Assembly: GCA_023260655.1 (NCBI GenBank)
Contig: JALQUU010000017.1
Location: 1 to 50,424 of the forward strand
Length of the DNA: 50,424 bases
Origin: Paracoccaceae bacterium
GTDB lineage: Bacteria > Pseudomonadota > Alphaproteobacteria > Rhodobacterales > Rhodobacteraceae
Direction of reading: 5' to 3'
Position 1 is the stretch's first letter. The number at the start of each line of letters is the position of its first letter. The position numbers were made by a program, and so were the translations under genes. The notes below the pieces were generated by a model, which worked only from the letters and a program-made list of their open reading frames with translations, made no database searches and was not told the DNA's origin. This document shows positions 1-7,900 of this stretch, piece after piece.

Positions 1-263
1 GCGGTGAGGGCTTTGAGTTCGTCCACCGTGGCCATGGGTTCTTCATGGGCGCTCATCGGGTGGGTGCCTGCGGCGTAGAAGACGCCAGCATGGGCTTCCG
101 CGATGGCGCGCACGCGCGGCTCGTGGCGGAGGCGGGTGCATATCGTGACCATCCGGTGCACACCCATATCGGCGGCGCGCGTGACGATTTCACCGACTTT
201 CCCTTCGAAATCGGGGAAGTCGAGGTGGCAGTGGCTGTCGGTGATCCGGATCGCGTCGCTCAT
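1..263 (-). CDS. tatD: TatD family metal-dependent hydrolase (partial, C-terminus outside window)
   Basis: The reverse strand opens with ATG at 263 and reads MSDAIRITDSHCHLDFPDFE, which carries the metal-binding HxH (H11, H13) of TatD-type TIM-barrel nucleases. A GTHPMSAHEE segment near residue 75 matches the second conserved block. TatD enzymes are cytoplasmic 3'-5' exonuclease-like hydrolases that use divalent metals. Only about 87 residues lie in the window, so the remaining metal ligands cannot be checked. It is the last gene seen in the minus-strand dac-tmk-holB block, 33 bases after the TPR gene, a common Rhodobacterales position. Confidence 0.9.
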   Translation of the reverse strand, partial: MSDAIRITDSHCHLDFPDFEGKVGEIVTRAADMGVHRMVTICTRLRHEPRVRAIAEAHAGVFYAAGTHPMSAHEEPMATVDELKALT

Positions 264-296
264 GGCGCTAGGGTATCGGGGAATGCGCGGGAAGGG

Positions 297-1865
297 TCAA
301 GGCGGGTTGGCAGCGAGCGCGGCAAGGGGCGTGCCCCATTCGCCGGGGGTGGGCTGCCAGAAGAGGCGAAGCGAGCGGTACCAGTAGCTTTCAGACGCGC
401 CGTTCTGTCCCCAGCGGTAATGCGCGGTGTGGGGGAGGAGCACATCGCAGGGGACGCCGAGGGCGCCTGCGAGATGGACGTTGCTGTTGTCGATGGAGAC
501 AACGCGATCGCAGGCGGCGATGAGGGCGGAGAAGCCGTCGAGATCGTTGAAGGTGTCGATTTCGGGAAGGGTGAGGATCGGGCGGCCTGTTCGGGCTTCG
601 GCTTCTGCGATGTCGGCGGCTGTTTCGCCGTATTGCAGGTTGAGGAGCGTGGCTTTGGGCGGGAGGGCGTTCACGAGAGACGCGAGCGGGATCTTGCGGG
701 CTTCTTGCGCGCCGGAGCGCGAGGTGAACCACGAGAGGCCGATGATGGGGGTGGTGAGGCGTGCGCGGAGGGTGTCGCGCAGGGCGGGGTCGGGGCAGAG
801 GTAGCCTTGGGCGGCGGGCCAGAAGCTGGCGAGTGAGGGGCGGAGGAACGCGAGGGCGGAGCTGGTTGAGATTTGCGCGTCAAAGCGGGTGGGATCGAGT
901 GGGGCTTTGCGGCTCTCGAAGGTGATCGAGGGGAAGCTGCGGCGGAAGAGCGGCAGGAGGCGCGGATCGCAGAGGACCGTGAGGCTTTGGCTACGGGCGG
1001 CGAGATCGGTGAAGAGCGAGGCGAAAAGCGCTTCGTCGCCAATGCCTTGCTCGCCCCAGAGGAGGAGGCGGCAGGGCGCGCCTTGCCAGAGCGGCAGATC
1101 GTTGGCGGCGCTATGGGTGATGTAATCCTTGGCGCGGCTACGGGATTCAAGAAGCGGCCATGCGGCGGCGAAATCGAGGTTTTGCAGCTTCAGCGCACCG
1201 AGATTGGTGCGGGCGCGACTGTGACCCGGATCGGCTGCGAGGGCTTTTTCGTAGAGCGGTTCGGCCTCGGCGGGGTTGCCTTCTTGGTGGAGGAGCGTGG
1301 CGAGATTGGCCAGCGTGGAGGCGTGATCGGGGCGGAGCGCGAGGGAGGCGCGGTATTCGGTGATGGCTTCCGCGATGTGGCCCGCGCTTTCGAGGTGACG
1401 CGCGAGGAGCCTGTGGGTTTGCGGATCGGGGCGGAGCGCGAGGCTTTTGCGGAAGGCGGCGATGGCGGCATCGGATTGGCCTTCGTCGCGGAGCGCTTGG
1501 GCGTGGTTGCGATGCGCGTCGGGGTTTTGCGGATCAAGGGCGGCGGCGATGGCGAGGGAAGCGGCGGCGGGAAGTTTGAGGGCTTGGGCGGCGACGCCTT
1601 TCAGGGTCCAGAAAAGGGCCGTGGAGGGGTAGCGGGCGAGGAGCGGATCGAGGGCCGTTTGGAGGGCTGCGAAATCCTTCGCGTTATCGAGCGCGAGGGC
1701 TGCGTGGATCGTGGCGGGATCGGGGGCGAGAGCGGCGGTGGCTTCGGGATCTTCGGGGTGGGCGGCGAGGATGGCCTGCCAGAAGCTCGAGGCGCGGGCG
1801 AAATCGCCTCTGGCGGTGGTGGCGCGAGCGTGTTGGCGGGCATCATCGATCCTGAGTTTCGCCAT
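297..1865 (-). CDS. Tetratricopeptide repeat protein with glycosyltransferase-like C-terminus
   Basis: This 522-residue protein has an N-terminal half (about residues 10-240) rich in alanine/leucine helical pairs. Repeating TPR signatures include 'DPQNPDAHRNHAQALRDEG' and 'LRPDHASTLANLATLLHQEG'. The C-terminal half contains 'LLLWGEQGIGDEALFASLF' and 'VVSIDNSNVHLAGALGVP', segments typical of the GT-B-like domain that follows TPRs in many alphaproteobacterial TPR proteins. No signal peptide is visible. The substrate is unknown; protein O-glycosylation or envelope glycan work is only an inference from the architecture. It sits between holB and tatD with 28 and 33 base gaps, so it is probably co-transcribed with them. 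Confidence 0.8.
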   Translation of the reverse strand: MAKLRIDDARQHARATTARGDFARASSFWQAILAAHPEDPEATAALAPDPATIHAALALDNAKDFAALQTALDPLLARYPSTALFWTLKGVAAQALKLPAAASLAIAAALDPQNPDAHRNHAQALRDEGQSDAAIAAFRKSLALRPDPQTHRLLARHLESAGHIAEAITEYRASLALRPDHASTLANLATLLHQEGNPAEAEPLYEKALAADPGHSRARTNLGALKLQNLDFAAAWPLLESRSRAKDYITHSAANDLPLWQGAPCRLLLWGEQGIGDEALFASLFTDLAARSQSLTVLCDPRLLPLFRRSFPSITFESRKAPLDPTRFDAQISTSSALAFLRPSLASFWPAAQGYLCPDPALRDTLRARLTTPIIGLSWFTSRSGAQEARKIPLASLVNALPPKATLLNLQYGETAADIAEAEARTGRPILTLPEIDTFNDLDGFSALIAACDRVVSIDNSNVHLAGALGVPCDVLLPHTAHYRWGQNGASESYWYRSLRLFWQPTPGEWGTPLAALAANPP

Positions 1866-1893
1866 ACGAGTTACGCTTTCAAACAGGGGGGCC

Positions 1894-3024
1894 TCAGGCG
1901 GCGGTGGATTGCATCGCGAGAAGGGCGTCGAGCATCAATTGGCCCGCGTCGATGTTGACGGCGCGGCCATGGGCGGCGCGGGCGGAGATGCGTTGCGCGG
2001 TTTCGGCCCATGCACGGCCCTGGGCGGGGGACGGGGCGAGGCGGGCGAGGATCGCGCCTTCGCCTTGCGCGAGTTCGACGACGGGGGGCTGGCCTGTGGC
2101 CCCTGCCTTTGCGGCGCGAGTCATGAGGCGTTCGACGAGTTGGAAGAGAAGTTCGGTACGGGCTTCGGCCCCACGGCCTGCGGAGGCGAGATCGGCAAGG
2201 GCCAGAGCCGAAGCGCGGTCCATCGCGGGGAAGCGGGCGGCGAAGGCGAGGAGCATGCCGTACAGCTTGAGGCCGTCGAGTTCGAGAAGGCGGAGGGCTT
2301 CGCCTGCGGAGCCGCCAGCGAGTTCGGCAAGAGCGGCGGCGGTGGCGCCTTCGGGCACGGTGGCACCCGCTTGGACAAGGGCATCGCGCATCGCATCGGG
2401 GCTGAGAGGCGACAGGCGGAGTTCACGGCAGCGCGAGCGGATGGTGGGCAGGAGCCGCGCGGGCTGATGGGCGATAAGGAGGAGCGTGGTGTGTGCGGGC
2501 GGCTCTTCGAGCATCTTGAGAAGCGCGTTGGCGGCCTGCACGTTCATTTCATCGGCGGCGTCCACGATGACGACGCGACGTCCGCCATCGGCGGAAGAGA
2601 GCGCGAAGAAGCCGTGCAGGCGACGGACTTCATCGACAGTGATCTGGGCTTTGTGACGGCTTGCCTTCTCGTCCCACGGGCGGCGGAGGAGGAAGAGGCC
2701 GGGATCGGAGAGCGCGCGCATGCGGCGGGCGACGGGGTGATCGGGCGAGATGGCGAGCGAGGTGGGCGGCGGTGGCGCGCCGAAGAGGCCGTCGTCTTCC
2801 ACGGGCGGGGTGGCGAGAAGGAAGCGGGCGATGGACCATGCGAGCGTGGCCTTGCCGACGCCTTTCGGGCCAGTAACCAGCCAGCCGTGGTGCAGGCGGC
2901 CCGAGGCATAGGCATCGAGGAAGGCCGCTTCGGCTGCGGATTGCCCGAAGAGCGCGGCGGTTTCGCGCGGATGCGGCGCGTCGCCGGCGCGGTCGGATTC
3001 CGGGAATTCGTCCGGCGCGCTCAC
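1894..3024 (-). CDS. holB: DNA polymerase III subunit delta'
   Basis: This is the clamp-loader subunit of the replicase, a cytoplasmic AAA+ protein that works with tau/gamma and delta to load the beta clamp. The 376-residue product has a P-loop GPKGVGKAT at residues 52-60. It also has 'VVIVDAADEMNVQAANALLKMLEEPP', a sensor-type stretch typical of delta', and the SRC motif in 'LLPTIRSRCREL'. The start is GTG at 3024. The first bases overlap the tmk stop (GTGA), so the two genes are probably translationally coupled. The tmk-holB pairing supports the call. Confidence 0.93.
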   Translation of the reverse strand: MSAPDEFPESDRAGDAPHPRETAALFGQSAAEAAFLDAYASGRLHHGWLVTGPKGVGKATLAWSIARFLLATPPVEDDGLFGAPPPPTSLAISPDHPVARRMRALSDPGLFLLRRPWDEKASRHKAQITVDEVRRLHGFFALSSADGGRRVVIVDAADEMNVQAANALLKMLEEPPAHTTLLLIAHQPARLLPTIRSRCRELRLSPLSPDAMRDALVQAGATVPEGATAAALAELAGGSAGEALRLLELDGLKLYGMLLAFAARFPAMDRASALALADLASAGRGAEARTELLFQLVERLMTRAAKAGATGQPPVVELAQGEGAILARLAPSPAQGRAWAETAQRISARAAHGRAVNIDAGQLMLDALLAMQSTAA

Positions 3025-3656
3025 GGGGTGAGCCTTTCAGCAAGGGCTGCGCGGATGGAGGCGGCGACGGTATCTGCGTCTGTTACACCGTCGATCACGC
3101 GGAAACGGGCGGGGTGTTCGGCGGCGAGTGCCAAGAAGGCCGCGCGCATTTTGACCTGCATGGCGAGGCCCATATCCTCGAAGCGTTCCTCGGCGGTCTG
3201 GCGGCCTTTGGCGCGGGAGAGGCCGACGGCGGGGTCGATATCGACGAGGAAGGTGAGGTCGGGTTCCTGACCGATCATCAGGCTGTGGAGCGTGTCGACC
3301 TTGGCGCGGAGATCGCCACGAGTGACGCCTTGATAGATGCGCGTGGAATCCGCGAAACGATCGCAGATGACGATTTTTCCGGCAGCCAGCGCGGGGCGGA
3401 TCGTGCGTTCGAGATGGTCGCGGCGGGCGGCGGTGAAGAGAAGAAGCTCGGTTTCGGCGGACCAGCGGTCGGGGTCGCCTTCGAGAACTAGGCGGCGGAT
3501 TTCCTCGGCACCGGGGCTGCCGCCCGGCTCGCGGGTAAGGACAACATCGCGGCCCTCAGTGCGCAGTTCTTCGGCCAAGCGGCGGGCCTGTGTGGACTTG
3601 CCGGAGCCGTCGATACCTTCGAAGGAGAGAAAGAGCCCCGCCACCTGGGCCCTCAC
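3021..3656 (-). CDS. tmk: Thymidylate kinase (dTMP kinase)
   Basis: It phosphorylates dTMP to dTDP with ATP in the cytoplasm, the last specific step of dTTP supply. The 211-residue product shows the P-loop FEGIDGSGKST (residues 12-22), the 'REPGGSPGAEEIR' dTMP-binding block, the DRF motif in 'ICDRFADSTRIYQG', and the flexible LID region 'AKGRQTAEERFEDMG'. Length is normal for the family. The start is GTG at 3656, overlapping the stop of the upstream carboxypeptidase gene; its own stop overlaps holB. The tight overlaps indicate one operon. Confidence 0.95.
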   Translation of the reverse strand: MRAQVAGLFLSFEGIDGSGKSTQARRLAEELRTEGRDVVLTREPGGSPGAEEIRRLVLEGDPDRWSAETELLLFTAARRDHLERTIRPALAAGKIVICDRFADSTRIYQGVTRGDLRAKVDTLHSLMIGQEPDLTFLVDIDPAVGLSRAKGRQTAEERFEDMGLAMQVKMRAAFLALAAEHPARFRVIDGVTDADTVAASIRAALAERLTP

Positions 3657-4813
3657 ATCGCGTTTTCGTCAGTGTTGAGACGGTTCAGGAGGAGGCCTGA
3701 CACGGTGACGATCCGGTTTACGAAACCGCCCTTCTCGACATCGGCATCCGCGACGAGCGGAATGCGAAGTTCGGGCAGATCACCACGAGGGACGACCAAT
3801 TCGCCCAAGGCCTGCCCTTTGGCGACAGGTGCGGGCACGGGGCCGTTGAAGACGATTTCGCCTTCGACTTCCGATCCGGTGAGCGAGGAGAAGAGCGCGG
3901 TGACATCTTCGACGGGCACGAGGCCTACGGTTTTTGCGCTTCCCATCCAGACGGGGACTTGGGCGAGGCGGGTGCCCGCCTTGACGACCGAGCGTTTCGC
4001 AAACTGGCGAAAGGCCCAGTTGGTGAGAGATGCACTTTCTTCGGCGCGGGTTTGTGCGGAAGGGAGGCCGGAAATCACGAAGATCACGCGACGGTCACCT
4101 TGCTTGGCGGAACCGACAAGGCCGTAGCCTGCTTCTTCGGTGTGCCCTGTTTTCAAGCCATCCGCACCCGGAACAGCGCCGAGGAGCGGGTTGCGGTTGA
4201 GGCGGTTTTGTGGGGCGCGGCCATCGAAGCCGAATTCACGCTCGGAAAAGAGCCCGTAGAATTCGGGGAAGTCCTTGATCAGGAGATTTGCCAGAAGCGC
4301 CAGATCGCGCATCGACATGCGATGCCCCAAGGCGGGCCAGCCGTTCGAATTGGCGAAGGTGGAATTGGTCATGCCGAGTTGCTTGGCGCGTTGGGTCATG
4401 AGGCGGGCAAAGCCTGCCTCGGTGCCATCGGGCGAGAGCGCTTCGGCGATCACCGCGCAGGCATCGTTGCCGGAGAGGATGATGATGCCACGCAGGAGGT
4501 CTTCGACACGCACCTTGTCGCGCGTGTTGAGGAACATGGTGGAGCCTGTGTAATCCATCGCGTGCTGCGAGACAGGCAGGCGTTCGTCAAGGCGGAGGCG
4601 GCCATCGCGGATCGCTTCAAAGGCCATGTAGACGGTCATGAGCTTCGACATCGAGGCGGGCGGAAGCGGCTCGTCGGCGTTCTTGGCGAGAAGCACGGTT
4701 CCAGTGGTCTGGTCGAGCACGAAGGCCGAAGTTGCGCGCGTTTCGAAGGCATTGGCCGGAAGGGCAAGGCCAAGGAGAAGAGCGGCGGTCCAGAGGTGGC
4801 GGGCGTGTTTCAT
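3653..4813 (-). CDS. D-alanyl-D-alanine carboxypeptidase (PBP5/6 type)
   Basis: A secreted penicillin-binding protein that trims the terminal D-Ala from peptidoglycan stem peptides in the periplasm. A signal peptide is visible ('LWTAALLLGLALPANA', cleavage near residue 22). The SxxK catalytic motif is S54-M-S-K57, the SxN motif lies in 'ILSGNDACAV', and the KTG motif is in 'GADGLKTGHTEEAGYG'. The C-terminal beta-rich PBP5 domain follows. Length (386) is normal. It lies between the SPOR lipoprotein gene and tmk; overlap with tmk suggests co-transcription. dacC/dacF-type naming is not resolved from sequence. Confidence 0.93.
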   Translation of the reverse strand: MKHARHLWTAALLLGLALPANAFETRATSAFVLDQTTGTVLLAKNADEPLPPASMSKLMTVYMAFEAIRDGRLRLDERLPVSQHAMDYTGSTMFLNTRDKVRVEDLLRGIIILSGNDACAVIAEALSPDGTEAGFARLMTQRAKQLGMTNSTFANSNGWPALGHRMSMRDLALLANLLIKDFPEFYGLFSEREFGFDGRAPQNRLNRNPLLGAVPGADGLKTGHTEEAGYGLVGSAKQGDRRVIFVISGLPSAQTRAEESASLTNWAFRQFAKRSVVKAGTRLAQVPVWMGSAKTVGLVPVEDVTALFSSLTGSEVEGEIVFNGPVPAPVAKGQALGELVVPRGDLPELRIPLVADADVEKGGFVNRIVTVSGLLLNRLNTDENAM

Positions 4814-4830
4814 GCGCAGAGATAGCCTCG

Positions 4831-5751
4831 TTAGTTGGTAACGGCGTAGGAGTCGGTGAAGCCTGCGGCCTTGATTTGTTTCAGGAGCGCGTCGCGTTCG
4901 GCGGCAGAAGAGGCCGGGCCGACGAGAACCCGCCAGAAGACCTTGCCTTTGCTTTCCTGTTTACGGACGACCGGAAGCATGCCGGAGGCTTTGAGCGTGG
5001 CAGCAGCGCCATTGGCGTTTGCCTCGACCGAGAAGATGCCGATCTGGAGCCAAGGCTTGGTGAGGGCGGAGGGTTTTGCAGGCTTGGCCGGAGGGGTTGC
5101 CGGCGTCGGAGCCGCTGCGGGGGGCGTTGCCGGTGCGGCGGGTTTAGCGGCGGGTTTGGCTTCGGCCTTGGCAATGGCGCTAGCGGCCCCTGCGGCCACG
5201 GGATCAAGCGTGGCGGTTTTCACCTCGGCGGGTTTGGCAAGCGCTTCGGCAGAGGGCGCGGGCGGTGCGGTTGCGGGCACTTCCGGCACTTCTTCGCGGC
5301 GAAGTGCCGTGACTTGCAACTGCGCCGGGGCGCCAGCCAGAACGCCCAGCGCGGCGGCGGCATCCGAGGAGACCTGCAGGCGCGGTCCGGGCAACTCACG
5401 CTCGCGCCGGAAAAGCGCACCGATCACGAATTTGCCGTTGGCGGTGTTGCGGATCAGCACGCGTTCGGGATCCTTGGTGTCCGGATGCGCGACCCAGACG
5501 CCGCCGAGCGAGGGGCGGCCATCCCAGAGACCGGCTTCGGTCACCTGGAAAACATCGGGGGCTTCGACATCGCGCTCGACGATGCGGGTGCGCGTGGCAT
5601 CCGAAGGCGCAGGCGCTTCGGGATCGGGTTTCGGCCCCAGAAACTGGAAGCCCTCGCCCATCTGGCAGCCTGCCAGAAGCGCCAACACCGCGCAGGCCAT
5701 CCCCAGCCGCGCGAGTGCCCTACCCTGCAATCCCGATGCGTTCATCATCAT
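4831..5751 (-). CDS. SPOR domain-containing lipoprotein
   Basis: Start chosen at ATG 5751, although the frame stays open to 5832, because GGAGG lies nine bases upstream and the product then begins with a lipoprotein signal ending in the lipobox L-A-G-C ('VLALLAGCQMG'). About 307 residues. The middle is a proline/alanine-rich linker (about residues 160-225 of this start). The last 75 residues ('PWLQIGIFSVEANANGAAAT' onwards) form a SPOR domain, which binds denuded septal peptidoglycan. The protein is probably outer-membrane anchored and acts at the division site. A septal role fits the adjacent D,D-carboxypeptidase gene 17 bases downstream. It resembles RlpA-like proteins, but a double-psi barrel could not be confirmed. 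Confidence 0.85.
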   Translation of the reverse strand: MMMNASGLQGRALARLGMACAVLALLAGCQMGEGFQFLGPKPDPEAPAPSDATRTRIVERDVEAPDVFQVTEAGLWDGRPSLGGVWVAHPDTKDPERVLIRNTANGKFVIGALFRRERELPGPRLQVSSDAAAALGVLAGAPAQLQVTALRREEVPEVPATAPPAPSAEALAKPAEVKTATLDPVAAGAASAIAKAEAKPAAKPAAPATPPAAAPTPATPPAKPAKPSALTKPWLQIGIFSVEANANGAAATLKASGMLPVVRKQESKGKVFWRVLVGPASSAAERDALLKQIKAAGFTDSYAVTN

Positions 5752-5936
5752 GCCCCTATGCCTCCGCGCGAGAAGGAACGGTTCTTCCGTTCTCGAACCC
5801 AAGCGCATTGATCTTGCCCGTTCGGAGTGCACTCTAGCGGGAAGGCTATCGCAAGGAAAGTCTAGGACAAAGGATAGGCGGAAAATCCCCTTTCCCTTTG
5901 CAGAATCGTGATGAAGTGGTTACGAGGCAGCCCGAA

Positions 5937-6026
5937 GGAAGTGTGGCCGAGTGGTTTAAGGCTCTAGTCTTGAAAACTAGCGTGCGGGGAACCGTACCGT
6001 GGGTTCGAATCCCACCGCTTCCGCCA
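5937..6026 (+). tRNA. tRNA-Ser (anticodon UGA)
   Basis: The acceptor stem GGAAGTG (5937-5943) pairs with CGCTTCC (6016-6022), followed by discriminator G and an encoded CCA (6024-6026). The anticodon stem CTAGT/ACTAG encloses loop CTTGAAA with anticodon TGA at 5971-5973. The T arm GTGGGTTCGAATCCCAC is canonical. A long variable arm between the anticodon and T stems (about 5981-5999) marks it as a class II tRNA, as expected for serine. Confidence 0.97.
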
Positions 6027-6076
6027 GCGCCCAGTTACTCCCCACAAAATCAATGTCTTTCAGACCGCCACGCGCG

Positions 6077-6820
6077 TCAGCCAAGATCGAAAGACTTGTC
6101 GAAGTCGAAATCCGCTTCGTAGCGGGCGCGGAGGAACTGCATGAAATTGTCGTGGAACTGCCGCGTGTGGGCGTGGGCCAGCATGTCTGCTTTTTCGACG
6201 TCACGGGCGGCGATTGCGTCGATCATGTCGTAGTGGTCGCGGTTCAGAAGCCTGTCTGTTGGCGAATTCTGGATGTATTCGAAATGCATATGCAGGATGC
6301 GCCTGCCTTCATCGAGGAGTTGGCCGTAGGGCCTTGCGAAATAGGGGTTCTTGCCGGCGTCGGCGATGGCCATGTGAAAGGCCCGGTTGGTTTCCGACAT
6401 CTCCAGATAGTCGCCCGCCTCGCAGGCGCGGTCGAATGCCTTGGCTTGAAGTGCCATGGCTTCCAGATCCGAAGGCAAACGGTTGCGCGCCGCGAGCCGA
6501 GTATTGATCCGCTGCATCATATCAAGCGCTTCGACATAGCGGGGAAATCCCGCCAGATCGATGGGGGCGACGAGTGTGGTCCGGTTCGAAAGCATCTCGA
6601 CCAACCCATCGGAAGAGAGGCGCACGAGGGCTTCCCGAATGGGGGAGCGGGACATGGCGAAGCGGTTGGAGAGGCTGGTTTCGTCGAGCGGCGTTCCGGG
6701 CGCGAGATGAAGGGCCAAGATCTCGCGGCGCAGCTCGTCATAGACATATTTGGCGCCCGTGCCTCTAGCATGTGAGGAGGTCGGGACGGGATGATCTTCC
6801 ATTTCGCTGCTCGCCTGCAT
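6077..6820 (-). CDS. GntR family transcriptional regulator, FCD domain
   Basis: About 247 residues from ATG 6820. The frame is open further upstream to 7228, but that extension runs antisense through the next gene and is rejected. The N-terminal winged helix contains 'YVYDELRREILALHLAPGTP' and 'SRSPIREALVRLSSDGLVEM', typical of GntR. The C-terminal helical FCD ligand domain (about residues 95-235) has the acidic/histidine positions 'NRAFHMAIADAGKNPYF' and 'MLAHAHTRQFHDNF' that usually bind metal and a carboxylate effector. It diverges from the lyase gene at 6954, so it most likely regulates the catabolic operon; two TGTCG[G/A]CA boxes lie in the shared promoter. The effector is unknown. Confidence 0.9.
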   Translation of the reverse strand: MQASSEMEDHPVPTSSHARGTGAKYVYDELRREILALHLAPGTPLDETSLSNRFAMSRSPIREALVRLSSDGLVEMLSNRTTLVAPIDLAGFPRYVEALDMMQRINTRLAARNRLPSDLEAMALQAKAFDRACEAGDYLEMSETNRAFHMAIADAGKNPYFARPYGQLLDEGRRILHMHFEYIQNSPTDRLLNRDHYDMIDAIAARDVEKADMLAHAHTRQFHDNFMQFLRARYEADFDFDKSFDLG

Positions 6821-6870
6821 TGCTCGGCCCGCCTTAGGTGTCACGCGGGCTGATATCAATATGATTGACT

Positions 6871-6889
6871 TGTCGGCAGTTTGTCGACA
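6871..6889. promoter_or_regulatory. Candidate GntR operator: two TGTCG[G/A]CA boxes
   Basis: TGTCGGCA (6871-6878) and the perfect palindrome TGTCGACA (6882-6889) start 11 bases apart, one helical turn, in the divergent GntR/lyase promoter. FCD-type GntR proteins commonly bind short TTGTnnnACAA-like palindromes. A TTGACT resembling a -35 element lies immediately upstream (6865-6870). Binding is inferred, not shown. Confidence 0.45.
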
Positions 6890-6953
6890 GCTTTTCTTTA
6901 TCCCACTGCTGAATCGCGGATGGCATCGAAATCGGCGCGAAAAGGAGCCACCC

Positions 6954-7844
6954 ATGAGCTTTAATGTGAAACTTTCCGGCGTCATGCCTGCCCTCGTCAC
7001 GCCTTTCGGCGCGGACGGGAGGGTCGACTTCAAGGCATTCGAGCAAATTCTTACGCATTTGCGGGCAGCAGGCGTTACGGGCTGGGTTCCGAACGGATCG
7101 ACCGGCGAATATTTCAGCCAGTCCACCGAAGAGCGCCGCGCGGTGCTGCAATTCGTGAAAGATTTCGCGCTGCCTTCGGAAACGCTGATCGCGGGCACCA
7201 ATGCACCTGCAACGCGCGAAGTGATCAAGCAGACGCGGATGGCGAAGGAAATCGGCTACGACAACGTTCTCCTTGCCCCGCCCTTCTACACCCGCCCCAC
7301 CCAACAGGAATTGACCCGCCACTATGAGGCGGTGCTTGAGGCGGTGGATGTGAATATCGTGCTCTACAGCTATCCGGCCAAGGATGGTGCGGATATCAGC
7401 TTCGAATTGATGGACCATTTCGCGGACAATCCGCGTGTCATCGGCATCAAGGAAAGCTCGGGCGTGTTGCAGCGCGCGGTCGACATCGCGACCCGTTACA
7501 AGGGCAAGATCCAGCTCGTGTCCGGCTCGGATGATATTGCGCTCGATTTCATGTTCTGGGGCGCGGATAGCTGGATTTGCGGACCCTCGAACTGCATGGC
7601 GAAACCCTGCTGTGACCTTGATCGGGCGTGGAAAGCGGGCGATCTGGCACGGGCGAAAGAGATCATGACCGTGCTGTATCGCGCGATGAATATCCTCGAG
7701 TCCGGCAAGTTCGTGCAAAAGATCAAGTATGGCTGCGAGCTGTTGGGGTTGCCTGCAGGGCAATGCCGTGCACCACTCGGGCCGTTGACGGATGACGAAA
7801 AAGCCGAGTTCCGCACGGCGATGGAGACGATCCTGAACTGGTAA
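6954..7844 (+). CDS. Dihydrodipicolinate synthase/N-acetylneuraminate lyase family protein, candidate 1-pyrroline-4-hydroxy-2-carboxylate deaminase
   Basis: Start at ATG 6954 after AAAGGAG (6941-6947). The 296-residue TIM barrel has the family signature 'NGSTGEY' (47-53), the catalytic Tyr in 'VLYSYP' (Y138) and the Schiff-base Lys166 in 'VIGIKESSG'. Family members are class I aldolases, dehydratases or deaminases. In hydroxyproline catabolism the deaminase HypD (Pyr4H2C to alpha-ketoglutarate semialdehyde) belongs to this family. Neighbouring genes for a DadA-like oxidase, an aldehyde dehydrogenase and a proline-racemase-family epimerase make that role the best guess. Other 2-keto-acid lyase activities cannot be excluded. 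It is first in a plus-strand operon running to about 13851. Confidence 0.8.
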   Translation: MSFNVKLSGVMPALVTPFGADGRVDFKAFEQILTHLRAAGVTGWVPNGSTGEYFSQSTEERRAVLQFVKDFALPSETLIAGTNAPATREVIKQTRMAKEIGYDNVLLAPPFYTRPTQQELTRHYEAVLEAVDVNIVLYSYPAKDGADISFELMDHFADNPRVIGIKESSGVLQRAVDIATRYKGKIQLVSGSDDIALDFMFWGADSWICGPSNCMAKPCCDLDRAWKAGDLARAKEIMTVLYRAMNILESGKFVQKIKYGCELLGLPAGQCRAPLGPLTDDEKAEFRTAMETILNW

Positions 7845-7900
7845 GCCAATTGCTCGGGCGCAGCTAAGTGCCCGGGCCAACCTTTAGCCGAGTAGCGACC

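Noticed and set aside
5898-6122. Open frame of 74 codons reading GSVAEWFKALVLKTSVRG
   Set aside because: It is a translation of the tRNA-Ser gene, a frequent false protein.
6834-7880. 348-codon reverse frame across the lyase gene
   Set aside because: It is the shadow of the DapA-family gene, which has a ribosome site and catalytic Lys and Tyr.
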